Below are positions 32,574 to 40,228 of a stretch of DNA of 64,000 bases, one piece after another (the first letter of the stretch is position 1; the number at the start of each line of letters is the position of its first letter). The DNA is from Oscillospiraceae bacterium (lineage in GTDB: Bacteria; Bacillota; Clostridia; Saccharofermentanales; Saccharofermentanaceae): assembly GCA_902764825.1 (NCBI GenBank), contig CACWXL010000018.1:24412-88411 (forward strand), read 5' to 3'. The notes under the pieces are model-generated. The model was given only the letters and a program-made list of their open reading frames with translations. It was not told where the DNA came from and ran no database searches. Made by a program: the position numbers and the translations under genes.

Positions 32574-33332
32574 TTAGTCGTTTAATGCAGCACTTAAACT
32601 GCTGGTTGTGCCTCTGGGACCCCTTATCGCAAAGATCTTAAACTCGTCATTAAGTCTTTCAAAAGTAAACTCATCAGGCTCATACTGCTTTAAGAGCTTT
32701 ATCTTCATGAGCGCCGTGATCGTGAGATTCTTGTCAGAATAATCGTAAGGAATGTCGGTCTCCAGAACCCTGCATTTATAGAGGATCGCGGATACGGGTG
32801 CGCCGACATAGAGGAATACCGTGTCGCCGCGCAAGATGCCGCGCCCCTGCTTCCAGTCGATGGTATCGGATGCTTTAAAAGCTGCGATAACATCGTAGTA
32901 CTTAGGGTTTGAAGGGATTATCCACTCTTTGGCTTCGCGCATGACAACCTTGGCTTTGCGCCTTCTCGGAGCCGTCGCTTCGAAGCTCGCGTCTATGAGA
33001 TCGTAAACATTCTTCTCCGGAACGTCGCCATTCAGGCGCACGGTTATCCAGTGAAGCTTATTCATGTGATAGGCAGGGATTATGCCCTTCTGCTTTACGA
33101 GAAGATCGTGGAATACGGGATCGTCGATCTTCAGGTTGATGCAGGGGATAACGTCGTCTGACTCAAGACCGACCTTGCTTCCTCCGACATCCATGACGAG
33201 CGCGAACCATTTGCGGTTCTCCTTCTGTCTGAAGACCGCGCCGGTATTGTCCTCCCACGGGTATTCGGGCGATACCAGATATTTCTCATTGATGTAATCG
33301 AAAACTTTATTCTTCAGAGACTTGTTCTTCAT
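32574..33332 (-). CDS. MmcQ/YjbR-like domain fused to an EVE/PUA-like domain
   Basis: 252 residues. The N-terminal 115 resemble MmcQ/YjbR proteins (VFDYINEKYLVSPEYPWE, NRKWFALVMDV, NKLHWITVRLNG), which have a CyaY-like fold. The C-terminal part from about 135 (WIIPSNPKYYDVIAAF, KQGRGILRGDTVFLYVGAP) resembles an EVE domain, which in the PUA superfamily can recognise modified bases. The joint function is unknown. I chose the ATG at 33332; a GTG at 33347 has its ribosome site too close. The gene overlaps the end of the acetyltransferase gene upstream by 26 bp. Confidence 0.75.
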   Translation of the reverse strand: MKNKSLKNKVFDYINEKYLVSPEYPWEDNTGAVFRQKENRKWFALVMDVGGSKVGLESDDVIPCINLKIDDPVFHDLLVKQKGIIPAYHMNKLHWITVRLNGDVPEKNVYDLIDASFEATAPRRRKAKVVMREAKEWIIPSNPKYYDVIAAFKASDTIDWKQGRGILRGDTVFLYVGAPVSAILYKCRVLETDIPYDYSDKNLTITALMKIKLLKQYEPDEFTFERLNDEFKIFAIRGPRGTTSSLSAALND

Positions 33333-33885
33333 TCTTCTCTCTGTCACTCCTGATTATCGAATAGACAGATGCATCGCAGACGCCCTGCATGTTGTGGCCT
33401 GCCTGACGGAGCGTGCCTTCGTACTTCATGCCGGCCTTCTGCATGACGCGTCCGGACTTCGGATTATTGACATCATGAGTTGCCATGAGACGGTTTATTC
33501 CTACAACATCAAAGAGATAATCTGCGACTGCCTTCAAAGCTTCGGGCATGTATCCGTTTCCCCAGCATTCTCTGGACAGGCAGTAGCCGATGAGAGCCTC
33601 ATCCGTTATCTCGCGCAGGCTTACGACGGAAATGTTTCCGATAAGCTTTCCGCTCTCCTTTAATATCATGGCCCAGTTAAAATAGTCACCGTTCTTATAC
33701 TGGGGGATCCATTCGTTGAGAACATATCTTGTAACCTCAACGCTCTCGTGCGGCGGCCAGGTCAGGAACTTTGTAACATCAGGATCGTTGCACCATCCGT
33801 AGAACATGGCTTCAGCATCCTCGATGACAAACCGTCTTAAGACAAGCCTCTCGGTCTCCAATACTCTTGTGCCTGTTTTATTCAT
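33307..33885 (-). CDS. GNAT family N-acetyltransferase (RimJ/RimL type)
   Basis: 192 residues. Start ATG at 33885, set by GGAGAG 8 nt upstream; an earlier in-frame start at 33945 would overlap the upstream gene. N-terminal LETERLVLRRFVIEDAEAMF and acetyl-CoA loop RECWGNGYMPEALKAV, followed by NRLMATHDVNNPKSGRVM, are typical of the RimJ/L group that acetylates ribosomal protein N-termini or small amines. Substrate unknown. It lies in a row of small enzymes on the minus strand. Confidence 0.88.
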   Translation of the reverse strand: MNKTGTRVLETERLVLRRFVIEDAEAMFYGWCNDPDVTKFLTWPPHESVEVTRYVLNEWIPQYKNGDYFNWAMILKESGKLIGNISVVSLREITDEALIGYCLSRECWGNGYMPEALKAVADYLFDVVGINRLMATHDVNNPKSGRVMQKAGMKYEGTLRQAGHNMQGVCDASVYSIIRSDREKNEEQVSEE

Positions 33886-33886
33886 G

Positions 33887-34330
33887 TCATTTCTCTCCAA
33901 GCCACTGAATAAATGCCGTCTTGTCGTTAGAATTATATCCTGCATTCTGATAGAAACGGAGTGTTGATTCCCTCTTGGATCCTGTCAGAAGCATCATCTT
34001 ATAGCAGTTATTGTCCATTGCGATCTTTTTCGCGTAATCGAGGCACTCTGTCGCATAACCCTTCTTGCGGTAATCCTTATGTGTCACGACATTCTCGACG
34101 AATGCGTAAGGCCTTATACCTCTCGTGAGGTTCGGAATGATAACGCAGACACATGAGGATATGAGCCTGCCGTCCAGCTCTTTTACGATGATGTGGTGAT
34201 TAGGATCATCCATTATCTGTTCCCATGTTTTGGCAAGATGTTCGTCATGCTCCGGAATGCCTTCCTCATGAAGGTTCAGATAGAGTTCGAGCAATGCATC
34301 CAGTTCATCTTTACGGGCTTCGCGTACCAT
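33887..34330 (-). CDS. GNAT family N-acetyltransferase
   Basis: 147 residues. Start ATG at 34330 with AAGG 9 nt upstream; a GTG at 34360 lacks a site. MVREARKDELDALLELYLNL is a usual GNAT beginning, and VVTHKDYRKKGYATECLDYA is the acetyl-CoA pyrophosphate loop (motif A). Substrate unknown. Its stop lies 1 bp before the start of the next acetyltransferase gene, so the two are probably co-translated. Confidence 0.87.
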   Translation of the reverse strand: MVREARKDELDALLELYLNLHEEGIPEHDEHLAKTWEQIMDDPNHHIIVKELDGRLISSCVCVIIPNLTRGIRPYAFVENVVTHKDYRKKGYATECLDYAKKIAMDNNCYKMMLLTGSKRESTLRFYQNAGYNSNDKTAFIQWLGEK

Positions 34331-34454
34331 GATATTGCCTTCCGTTTTAGTGATAGTCACATTTTAACATTATAAGGTGCAGGATGTATTGCTCCCGGAA
34401 CTTTCTTTATACGTATCGAATCCGATGCGTTTTAAACCGGGAATTGCCCCGTAA

Positions 34455-35300
34455 TCAGGACAGAAATGCTTTCAGATGAGGCAATACCTGCAGAGCCTCT
34501 TTCCTTCCCATCTGATATGCCCTTTCGAGTTCATCAGGGTCTCTTTCCGTCCTGCCGATGCCGATGGGCTCAGGCGGCCTGATAACAAACGCAGTACCTT
34601 TGATCTCACGTTCTTCGATCTCTTCAACCTGCCTGTTATAGACTTCGTGGCGCTTCATCATGCCTTCCGCGATCGCAGGATATTTCCTGAGTGCAAGCTT
34701 CATAAGGGATGAAGCCTTTTTCTTTACGTATCCTTTAGGCTGTGTGAGCACGATGACATTGCGGTCATATCCGATGCTCTCCATGAACTTATAGGGGATG
34801 GAATCGGCGATCCCGCCGTCCAGATAATAACTGCCTTCGATCTCAACGGGAGTGGACACGATGGGCATCGATGCCGAAGCCCTCATCCATTTAAGATCCG
34901 GTTCGCCGCCGTCCGTGCATTTATGGTAAACACACCTGCCGGTCTTAACGTCCGTCGCGCCGATATAAAACTCCATCGGATCGTTCTTGAATGTCTCGCG
35001 GTCGAAAATATCAAGCTCATCAGGCAGTTCACGGTAGCAGAAATCCGCGCCGTAAAGGTCACCTGTCTTAATGAGCGACCTGTAGCTGCAGTATCTGGGA
35101 TCTTTGCAGAATCTCTTGTTATATCTGATCGGTCTTCCGATCTGTCTTGATTTGTAATTGCACCCGAAAACAGCACCTGCCGAGATACCGCATGCACCTT
35201 CGAACCAAATATCATTTTCCATGAGGACGTCTATTACGCCGCAGGTGAACATCCCGCGCATCGCGCCGCCTTCCAATACAAGTCCTGTCCTATTACCCAC
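34455..35300 (-). CDS. Patatin-like phospholipase
   Basis: 281 residues. The patatin catalytic elements are present: oxyanion loop LEGGAMRG (9-16), nucleophile Ser40 in GISAG and the Asp of the dyad in LDGGIAD near 160. It is close to the bacterial RssA/YjjU group of cytoplasmic patatin-like proteins. No signal peptide. It probably hydrolyses lipid or acyl esters; the physiological substrate is unknown. It follows the methyltransferase gene by 14 bp, so the two are likely co-transcribed. Confidence 0.9.
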   Translation of the reverse strand: MGNRTGLVLEGGAMRGMFTCGVIDVLMENDIWFEGACGISAGAVFGCNYKSRQIGRPIRYNKRFCKDPRYCSYRSLIKTGDLYGADFCYRELPDELDIFDRETFKNDPMEFYIGATDVKTGRCVYHKCTDGGEPDLKWMRASASMPIVSTPVEIEGSYYLDGGIADSIPYKFMESIGYDRNVIVLTQPKGYVKKKASSLMKLALRKYPAIAEGMMKRHEVYNRQVEEIEEREIKGTAFVIRPPEPIGIGRTERDPDELERAYQMGRKEALQVLPHLKAFLS

Positions 35301-35314
35301 TTAAGTTTCCCCGT

Positions 35315-35938
35315 TTATGCTTTTATAAAATCGATCCGCTGAAGAGCTTTGCCGTTCGGGAGCGGATCTGATACGTTCAGTATTTTACTATAACCGATCT
35401 TCTCCATTGAAGAGATGAGCGCATTTTCCTCCATCTGGCAGTGAACCTCGTCGAGCCTGTCAAAGGCATGCAGATAAGGCGAATCCGACACCCACTGCGC
35501 CTCATCGGTATTGATCTGGATCACGCATGAAACATACCCGGGACCGATCTTCTTTACCGCATTCTGAAAAGCCTCATAACCGATATATTCGATCAGGAGA
35601 TTTGCGATGACGAGGTCTGCGGAAGGAAGCTTTTCCGGCTCCTTGATCAGATCGATGCAAAGGCACTCCAATATGCCTGCAAGATCCTTATAACGCTCTT
35701 CCACGGTCTTCAGATATCCTTCGTTGATATCGACGCCGTAGACTTTTTCGAGCCTGACGGATCTGACATGTTCAAGACCGTTGCCCCCTGCAATTCCAAG
35801 TACCATCGCGGTCTTTACCGGATAGTCGGAAAACTGCTTCTCCATGATGGAATTCATGGCCTGAAGCTGCTTAACGGAATCCAGGCTCATGTGATTCTCA
35901 TAATCACTCAAAGATATCTCTTCCCAAGGGTTGCTCAT
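35315..35938 (-). CDS. SAM-dependent methyltransferase
   Basis: 207 residues with a class I methyltransferase fold: motif I MVLGIAGGNGLEHV, an acidic end of strand 2 in VYGVDINEGYL, and motif IV-like SADLVIANLLIEYIG. Substrate unknown. Its start overlaps the stop of the acetyltransferase gene upstream by 4 bp (ATGA), so it is coupled to that gene. In the same run as the patatin-like gene. Confidence 0.82.
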   Translation of the reverse strand: MSNPWEEISLSDYENHMSLDSVKQLQAMNSIMEKQFSDYPVKTAMVLGIAGGNGLEHVRSVRLEKVYGVDINEGYLKTVEERYKDLAGILECLCIDLIKEPEKLPSADLVIANLLIEYIGYEAFQNAVKKIGPGYVSCVIQINTDEAQWVSDSPYLHAFDRLDEVHCQMEENALISSMEKIGYSKILNVSDPLPNGKALQRIDFIKA

Positions 35939-36450
35939 AAGTCTTCACGCCTTATTACGGACACGTGTGTAATGCCGTTGGCTTCGTCCGGATATTCCTT
36001 GCAAAAGTGCATGCCGATGGATTCCGCGGTCTTAAAAGAACCTTCGTTAGTGTATTTGCAGTAAGAATAGATCGCAGGATATTCCGTGTTCTTAAAAGCC
36101 CAGTCGCGCACAGCGGCAGCGGCTTCCTTTGCGTAGCCTTTGCGCTGCTGATCGCGTCTTATGTGATAGCCGATCTCAGGGAGCATCTCGCCTTCGATAT
36201 TCTGCAGAGTAAGGCCGCAGTCACCGATCATCTCACCGGTCTCCTTAAGGCATACGGCCCAGAGTCCGAAGCCGTTATCCTTATAACGGTTCATGTTGCG
36301 CTCTATCCAGCCTCTTACCCTCTCCTCATCGAATATATAAGGATAGTGCTGCATGATCTCGCGATCTGACAAAACGGCATAGAGAGCATCGAAGTCATCC
36401 ATGCTCATCTCGCGAAGATATAGTCTTTCTGTCTCAAGTATCTTTTTCAT
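35935..36450 (-). CDS. GNAT family N-acetyltransferase
   Basis: 171 residues. Start ATG at 36450 with GGGAGG 6 nt upstream; an upstream in-frame start would run into the divergent promoter region. ILETERLYLREMSMDDFDAL and the acetyl-CoA loop RRDQQRKGYAKEAAAAVRDW identify the RimJ/RimL-type group. Substrate unknown. First gene of the acetyltransferase-methyltransferase-patatin run, divergent from the VTC gene. Confidence 0.88.
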   Translation of the reverse strand: MKKILETERLYLREMSMDDFDALYAVLSDREIMQHYPYIFDEERVRGWIERNMNRYKDNGFGLWAVCLKETGEMIGDCGLTLQNIEGEMLPEIGYHIRRDQQRKGYAKEAAAAVRDWAFKNTEYPAIYSYCKYTNEGSFKTAESIGMHFCKEYPDEANGITHVSVIRREDL

Positions 36451-36582
36451 ATATGCCTCCCAAAGATAATAGCATGATATTTTAACACGGCCGTTTTGTT
36501 TTTCCGTAAAAACCATAAGTTATTTCAGGTTGATTTTAAGATGCCCCCTTATACTCCGCTTAAGAAAACGGAGGAAAACATC

Positions 36583-37311
36583 ATGGATTACCAGAATACA
36601 TTCAAGCGTTATGAGATCAAATTCATCCTGACTTCCGCTGAGAGGAAGCGTCTCATGAACGTTATGGACGGAATAATGAAGATCGACAACTACGGTCATA
36701 CGACCATCAGGAATATCTATTTCGATACAGATAATTACCGCCTGATAAGGACATCGCTCGATAAGCCCGTTTACAAAGAAAAACTCAGGGTAAGGAGCTA
36801 TCAGCGAGTCACGGGAGAAGACCCGGTCTTCGTGGAGCTGAAGAAGAAATACGATTCCGTCGTCTACAAAAGAAGGATCGCCATGCCGGAGAACATCGCT
36901 TCAGGATGGCTCGAAGACGGCCTGCCTGCTCCATTTGATTCGCAGATAGCAAGAGAGATCGGATACTTCATAGATTTCTATCAGGGAATAAGTCCTAAGG
37001 TCTTTCTGTCCTACGAACGCGAGGCGTTCTATCCGGAAGACGGGAGCGATATAAGGATCACGCTGGATTCGAACATAATAGCCAGAGACTACGATCTGTC
37101 TTTGCAAAAGGGCGTATACGGCGGAAACATCCTGGACATGGATCTCTCCATCCTCGAAGTGAAAGTATCGGAAACAATGCCGATGTGGCTTATCAGGTTC
37201 TTACGCGAAAACAACATCGCAAAGACTTCATTCTCAAAATACGGAATGTTCTATGTAAATACCGTGATGGGAAAACAAAAAGAAAAAACAGGAGGACTTC
37301 TTTATGCTTGA
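36583..37311 (+). CDS. VTC domain protein (polyphosphate polymerase-like)
   Basis: 242 residues. Start ATG at 36583 after GGAGGAAAACATC. The VTC tunnel fold is recognisable from KRYEIKFILTSAERKRL, IRNIYFDTDNYRLIR, YKEKLRVRSYQR, VFVELKKKYDSVVYKRR and SYEREAF: rows of Lys, Arg and Glu that line the triphosphate tunnel. In yeast Vtc4 this domain makes polyphosphate. In Firmicutes it is commonly linked to DUF4956 proteins, as here: the next gene starts 8 bp before this one ends. Confidence 0.85.
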   Translation: MDYQNTFKRYEIKFILTSAERKRLMNVMDGIMKIDNYGHTTIRNIYFDTDNYRLIRTSLDKPVYKEKLRVRSYQRVTGEDPVFVELKKKYDSVVYKRRIAMPENIASGWLEDGLPAPFDSQIAREIGYFIDFYQGISPKVFLSYEREAFYPEDGSDIRITLDSNIIARDYDLSLQKGVYGGNILDMDLSILEVKVSETMPMWLIRFLRENNIAKTSFSKYGMFYVNTVMGKQKEKTGGLLYA

Positions 37312-37957
37312 TACAATACTCGATTTTCTGGTGCCGGTCGCATCATCTCTTGCAATAGGTCTCGTCCTTGCCTTCGTGCATATGTTCAGGAACAAATACA
37401 GCAAGAGCTTCGTCGTGACCTTGGCAGTCCTTCCTGCGATAGTATGCGTTGTCATCATGGCAGTAAACGGCAATATCGGCGCAGGAGTGGCAGTCGCAGG
37501 AGCATTCAGCCTCGTAAGGTTCAGATCTGCTCCCGGCACTGCAAAAGAGATCGCTGCACTATTCCTTGCAATGACGGCAGGACTTCTTACCGGAATGGGA
37601 CATATCATCTACGCGGCAGCATTCGCCGTGATAATCGGACTGGTGATCCTTATCTGTCAGGCAACGGGCTTTGGCAGGGAGAAGAATGCAAATCTTCATA
37701 AGAGCCTCCGGATCACCATCCCGGAAGACCTTAACTACACGGAAGTATTCGATGACATTTTCGCGAAATACACATCAGAACATAATCTGGTTTCCGCAAA
37801 GACAACCAACATGGGATCTATGTTCAAGTTGGATTACGACATTACTCTTAACGCAGATGATATCGAAAAGGAATTCATTGACGAATTAAGATGCAGGAAC
37901 GGAAATCTCGAGATATGCATCTCAACATTAATGCCGCGTGAAGCCGCGGAATTATAA
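37304..37957 (+). CDS. DUF4956 membrane protein
   Basis: 217 residues. Four membrane helices in the first 125 residues (about 5-24, 34-55, 58-75, 88-123) including AGAFSLVRFRSAPGTAKEIA, the conserved DUF4956 stretch, then a cytoplasmic C-terminal domain of about 90 residues (LRITIPEDLNYTEVFDDIF). The family usually lies beside VTC domain genes, and the overlap with one here supports a joint role, perhaps polyphosphate transport or membrane anchoring. AGGAGG lies 8 nt upstream. Confidence 0.85.
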   Translation: MLDTILDFLVPVASSLAIGLVLAFVHMFRNKYSKSFVVTLAVLPAIVCVVIMAVNGNIGAGVAVAGAFSLVRFRSAPGTAKEIAALFLAMTAGLLTGMGHIIYAAAFAVIIGLVILICQATGFGREKNANLHKSLRITIPEDLNYTEVFDDIFAKYTSEHNLVSAKTTNMGSMFKLDYDITLNADDIEKEFIDELRCRNGNLEICISTLMPREAAEL

Positions 37958-37979
37958 GGAATATGAGGAGGATCATAAG

Positions 37980-39215
37980 ATGAAGAACAAAAGTAAGAAT
38001 AAGCTCTTGATGAGCATTGCGGCATTACTTGTAATTGCAGCTCTGTCAGGATGCACTCTCGCAGCAGGAAGCAGCTCTGATAACGGTCAGGATGACAACG
38101 CCGTAAATCAAAAGATAACTGCGGACGCATCTGAAAGTACTGCGCTTAACTCCGTAAATGTCAGTTCATCACCTGACGGTAAACCCGATGTCACTGACAA
38201 GGACAAAGATACATCCTACGATGAATCCGAAGCGCAGAAGATCGATATGTCGGCAGGTACGGGCACGGTAAATATCACCGGTGAGGGAACTTACATCGTA
38301 ACCGGAAGCACATCGGACGGAATGATCGTAATAGAAGTCAGTGAGGAAGAAGATGTTCATCTGGTATTGCGGGACGCCTCTATCACGAGCAAGACTTCCG
38401 CAGCGGTATATATCATCTCCGCAGATGAGGTCTACATCACGCTCGAAGGCACTAACACTCTTGCAAACGGCGGAACATTCAAGGCAATTGACGAGAATGA
38501 CATCGATTCGGTTATCTATTCCAAAGATGATCTGACTGTCAACGGCAGCGGAACCCTTAACATTACTTCTCCTGCAGGACACGGCATCGTGTGCAAGGAT
38601 GACATGGTCATTACGGGCGGCACGATAAATATCGATGCCAAAGAGGACGGTATCAACACCAACGATTCACTAGCCGTAACTGACGGGACCATCACAGTGA
38701 AAGTAAGCGATGACGCAGTCCACACAGACGGGTTCCTGCTCATAGAAGGCGGCACATTCGACCTTACTGCAGCAGAAGGCCTGGAAGGCACATATGTAAT
38801 GGTTAACGGCGGTGATATCACGATCAACGCTTCTGACGACGGCATCAACGCAGCGCATAAATCAGATTCTTATTCACCCGTGATAGAGATCAACGGCGGC
38901 AACATCAGGATCACTATGGGCGCCGGTGACACGGACGGACTCGATTCCAACGGCGACATAATAATCAACGGCGGAACAGTGGATATTACCGGCCGGTCAG
39001 CATGTGATTACGACGGCAAAGCTGAATTTAACGGAGGAAAGCTGATCGTAAACGGCACCGAAGTTAATACCATTCCCAACCAGATGATGGGTGGCGGTGG
39101 CAGAGGCGGCAATAACGGTGAAATGCCGGGTAACGGCGAAGACTTCGGACGCGGCGGCCAGATGCCGGATCAGCGCGGCAACAGAGTCGGTCAGGGAGGC
39201 CGAAGCGGATTCTGA
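37980..39215 (+). CDS. Cthe_2159-like carbohydrate-binding beta-helix lipoprotein
   Basis: 411 residues. Start ATG at 37980 after GAGGAGGATCATAAG. A signal peptide ends in lipobox LSGC near residue 21, so it is a surface lipoprotein. The body is a repetitive parallel beta-helix with recurring ITGG, INGG and D-G-I-N (GTINIDAKEDGINTNDS, GDITINASDDGINAAHKS), as in the carbohydrate-binding protein Cthe_2159 of Clostridium thermocellum. The C-terminal 50 residues are a Gly-rich tail (MMGGGGRGGNNGEMPG). It is the third gene of the VTC-DUF4956 group; a CotH kinase, often present in such clusters, is absent. Confidence 0.82.
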   Translation: MKNKSKNKLLMSIAALLVIAALSGCTLAAGSSSDNGQDDNAVNQKITADASESTALNSVNVSSSPDGKPDVTDKDKDTSYDESEAQKIDMSAGTGTVNITGEGTYIVTGSTSDGMIVIEVSEEEDVHLVLRDASITSKTSAAVYIISADEVYITLEGTNTLANGGTFKAIDENDIDSVIYSKDDLTVNGSGTLNITSPAGHGIVCKDDMVITGGTINIDAKEDGINTNDSLAVTDGTITVKVSDDAVHTDGFLLIEGGTFDLTAAEGLEGTYVMVNGGDITINASDDGINAAHKSDSYSPVIEINGGNIRITMGAGDTDGLDSNGDIIINGGTVDITGRSACDYDGKAEFNGGKLIVNGTEVNTIPNQMMGGGGRGGNNGEMPGNGEDFGRGGQMPDQRGNRVGQGGRSGF

Positions 39216-39244
39216 CCTGTTCTAAAACCGTGGAAAATACGTTG

Positions 39245-39688
39245 TCAGAGTCTTGCAGCAAAGACCTCATATGAAGCTTTTAATGTGCCGTCTTTGTCCG
39301 CAACCTCGATGACGTAAACATGCTTGGATTCCTGCTTGATCTCAAGGGTCCATCCGTCTTCAAGGACCAGGTTCTCTGATGAATAGTACCATTTATCAGT
39401 GTCGATCATCCTGAAGAGATACTGCCCGTTATCACCCGGCTTATCGATCCCGGCCTGACGGCTCTCATCTGTACTTACCTTGCCTGCGGTAGCAGTCCCC
39501 CACAGCGTGGTCTTGCGGTTTGCTTCTGTATCAGGAAGTACCCAGATGTCCGCTTCATGAACGCTGTTTACTATCGTGATATTTCTGTCAGCGGTCGTAG
39601 CCATGGTCTCAGACTCCTTTGTCGTATTGCAGCTGCAAAACAGCGCCAGTGCGAAAAGACACAGTAATACAGGTGTTGCTCTTCTCAT
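39245..39688 (-). CDS. Small lipoprotein of unknown function
   Basis: 147 residues. Signal peptide with lipobox FCSC, Cys20 the probable lipidated residue. The mature part is short and polar with a beta-rich C-terminus (WTLEIKQESKHVYVIEVADK). No family recognised. Its ATG overlaps the stop of the DNA glycosylase gene (ATGA), so it is translated in coupling with it, although the functions do not look related. Convergent with the carbohydrate-binding lipoprotein gene. Confidence 0.75.
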   Translation of the reverse strand: MRRATPVLLCLFALALFCSCNTTKESETMATTADRNITIVNSVHEADIWVLPDTEANRKTTLWGTATAGKVSTDESRQAGIDKPGDNGQYLFRMIDTDKWYYSSENLVLEDGWTLEIKQESKHVYVIEVADKDGTLKASYEVFAARL

Positions 39689-40185
39689 GCTTCATTCTCC
39701 TTTAAGATCGCCGTACTCCAGGTCTCTGTAAGCCTTTCGATGCTCCATGCGGCGTTCGCAGGACTCGTTGAAGGCAGGCAGACGGCCTTTATTCCGGTTT
39801 TCTTCTCGGTATATTTCTTATAGTACTTTTCTGCGGTCTTGCCGTTTACGAAGATCCTCGTTACCTTAGAGCAGCCAAGGATCTTTGTAAGGTCATTTGC
39901 CGTCACATTCTCTATGCTCGAATCCGATGAACCCGTGATGTCGCAGGAACCTATTACGTCCCACATGGCTATGTGGTGTTTTTTAAGAAATGCTTTTTTC
40001 GCAGGGATCGTGTCAGGAACTACATCACTGAACACCGAAGCTATCACCTTCCAGTAACGGTTCTGCGGATGGCCGTAGAAGAACATCTGCTCACGTGATT
40101 TTACCGAAGGAAAGCTTCCCAGGATAAGGATCTTCGAATCCTTATCGTAAAAGGGCGGTATCGGATGTACGATGTGTTCCTTCAT
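39685..40185 (-). CDS. DNA-deoxyinosine glycosylase (UDG family 6)
   Basis: 166 residues. Base-excision repair enzyme of the hypoxanthine-DNA glycosylase branch of the uracil-DNA glycosylase superfamily. LILGSFPSVKSRE and FFYGHPQNRYWKV form the N-terminal catalytic motif, and PSTSPANA is the C-terminal DNA-binding loop. Length matches the family. It probably removes deoxyinosine from DNA. It follows the RlmD-ASCH gene by 43 bp on the same strand and overlaps the small lipoprotein gene. Confidence 0.88.
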   Translation of the reverse strand: MKEHIVHPIPPFYDKDSKILILGSFPSVKSREQMFFYGHPQNRYWKVIASVFSDVVPDTIPAKKAFLKKHHIAMWDVIGSCDITGSSDSSIENVTANDLTKILGCSKVTRIFVNGKTAEKYYKKYTEKKTGIKAVCLPSTSPANAAWSIERLTETWSTAILKENEA

Positions 40186-40228
40186 AGTATCTGCCTGAAT
40201 CTGTCAAACCCGCTGTCTCATCAGTGGT

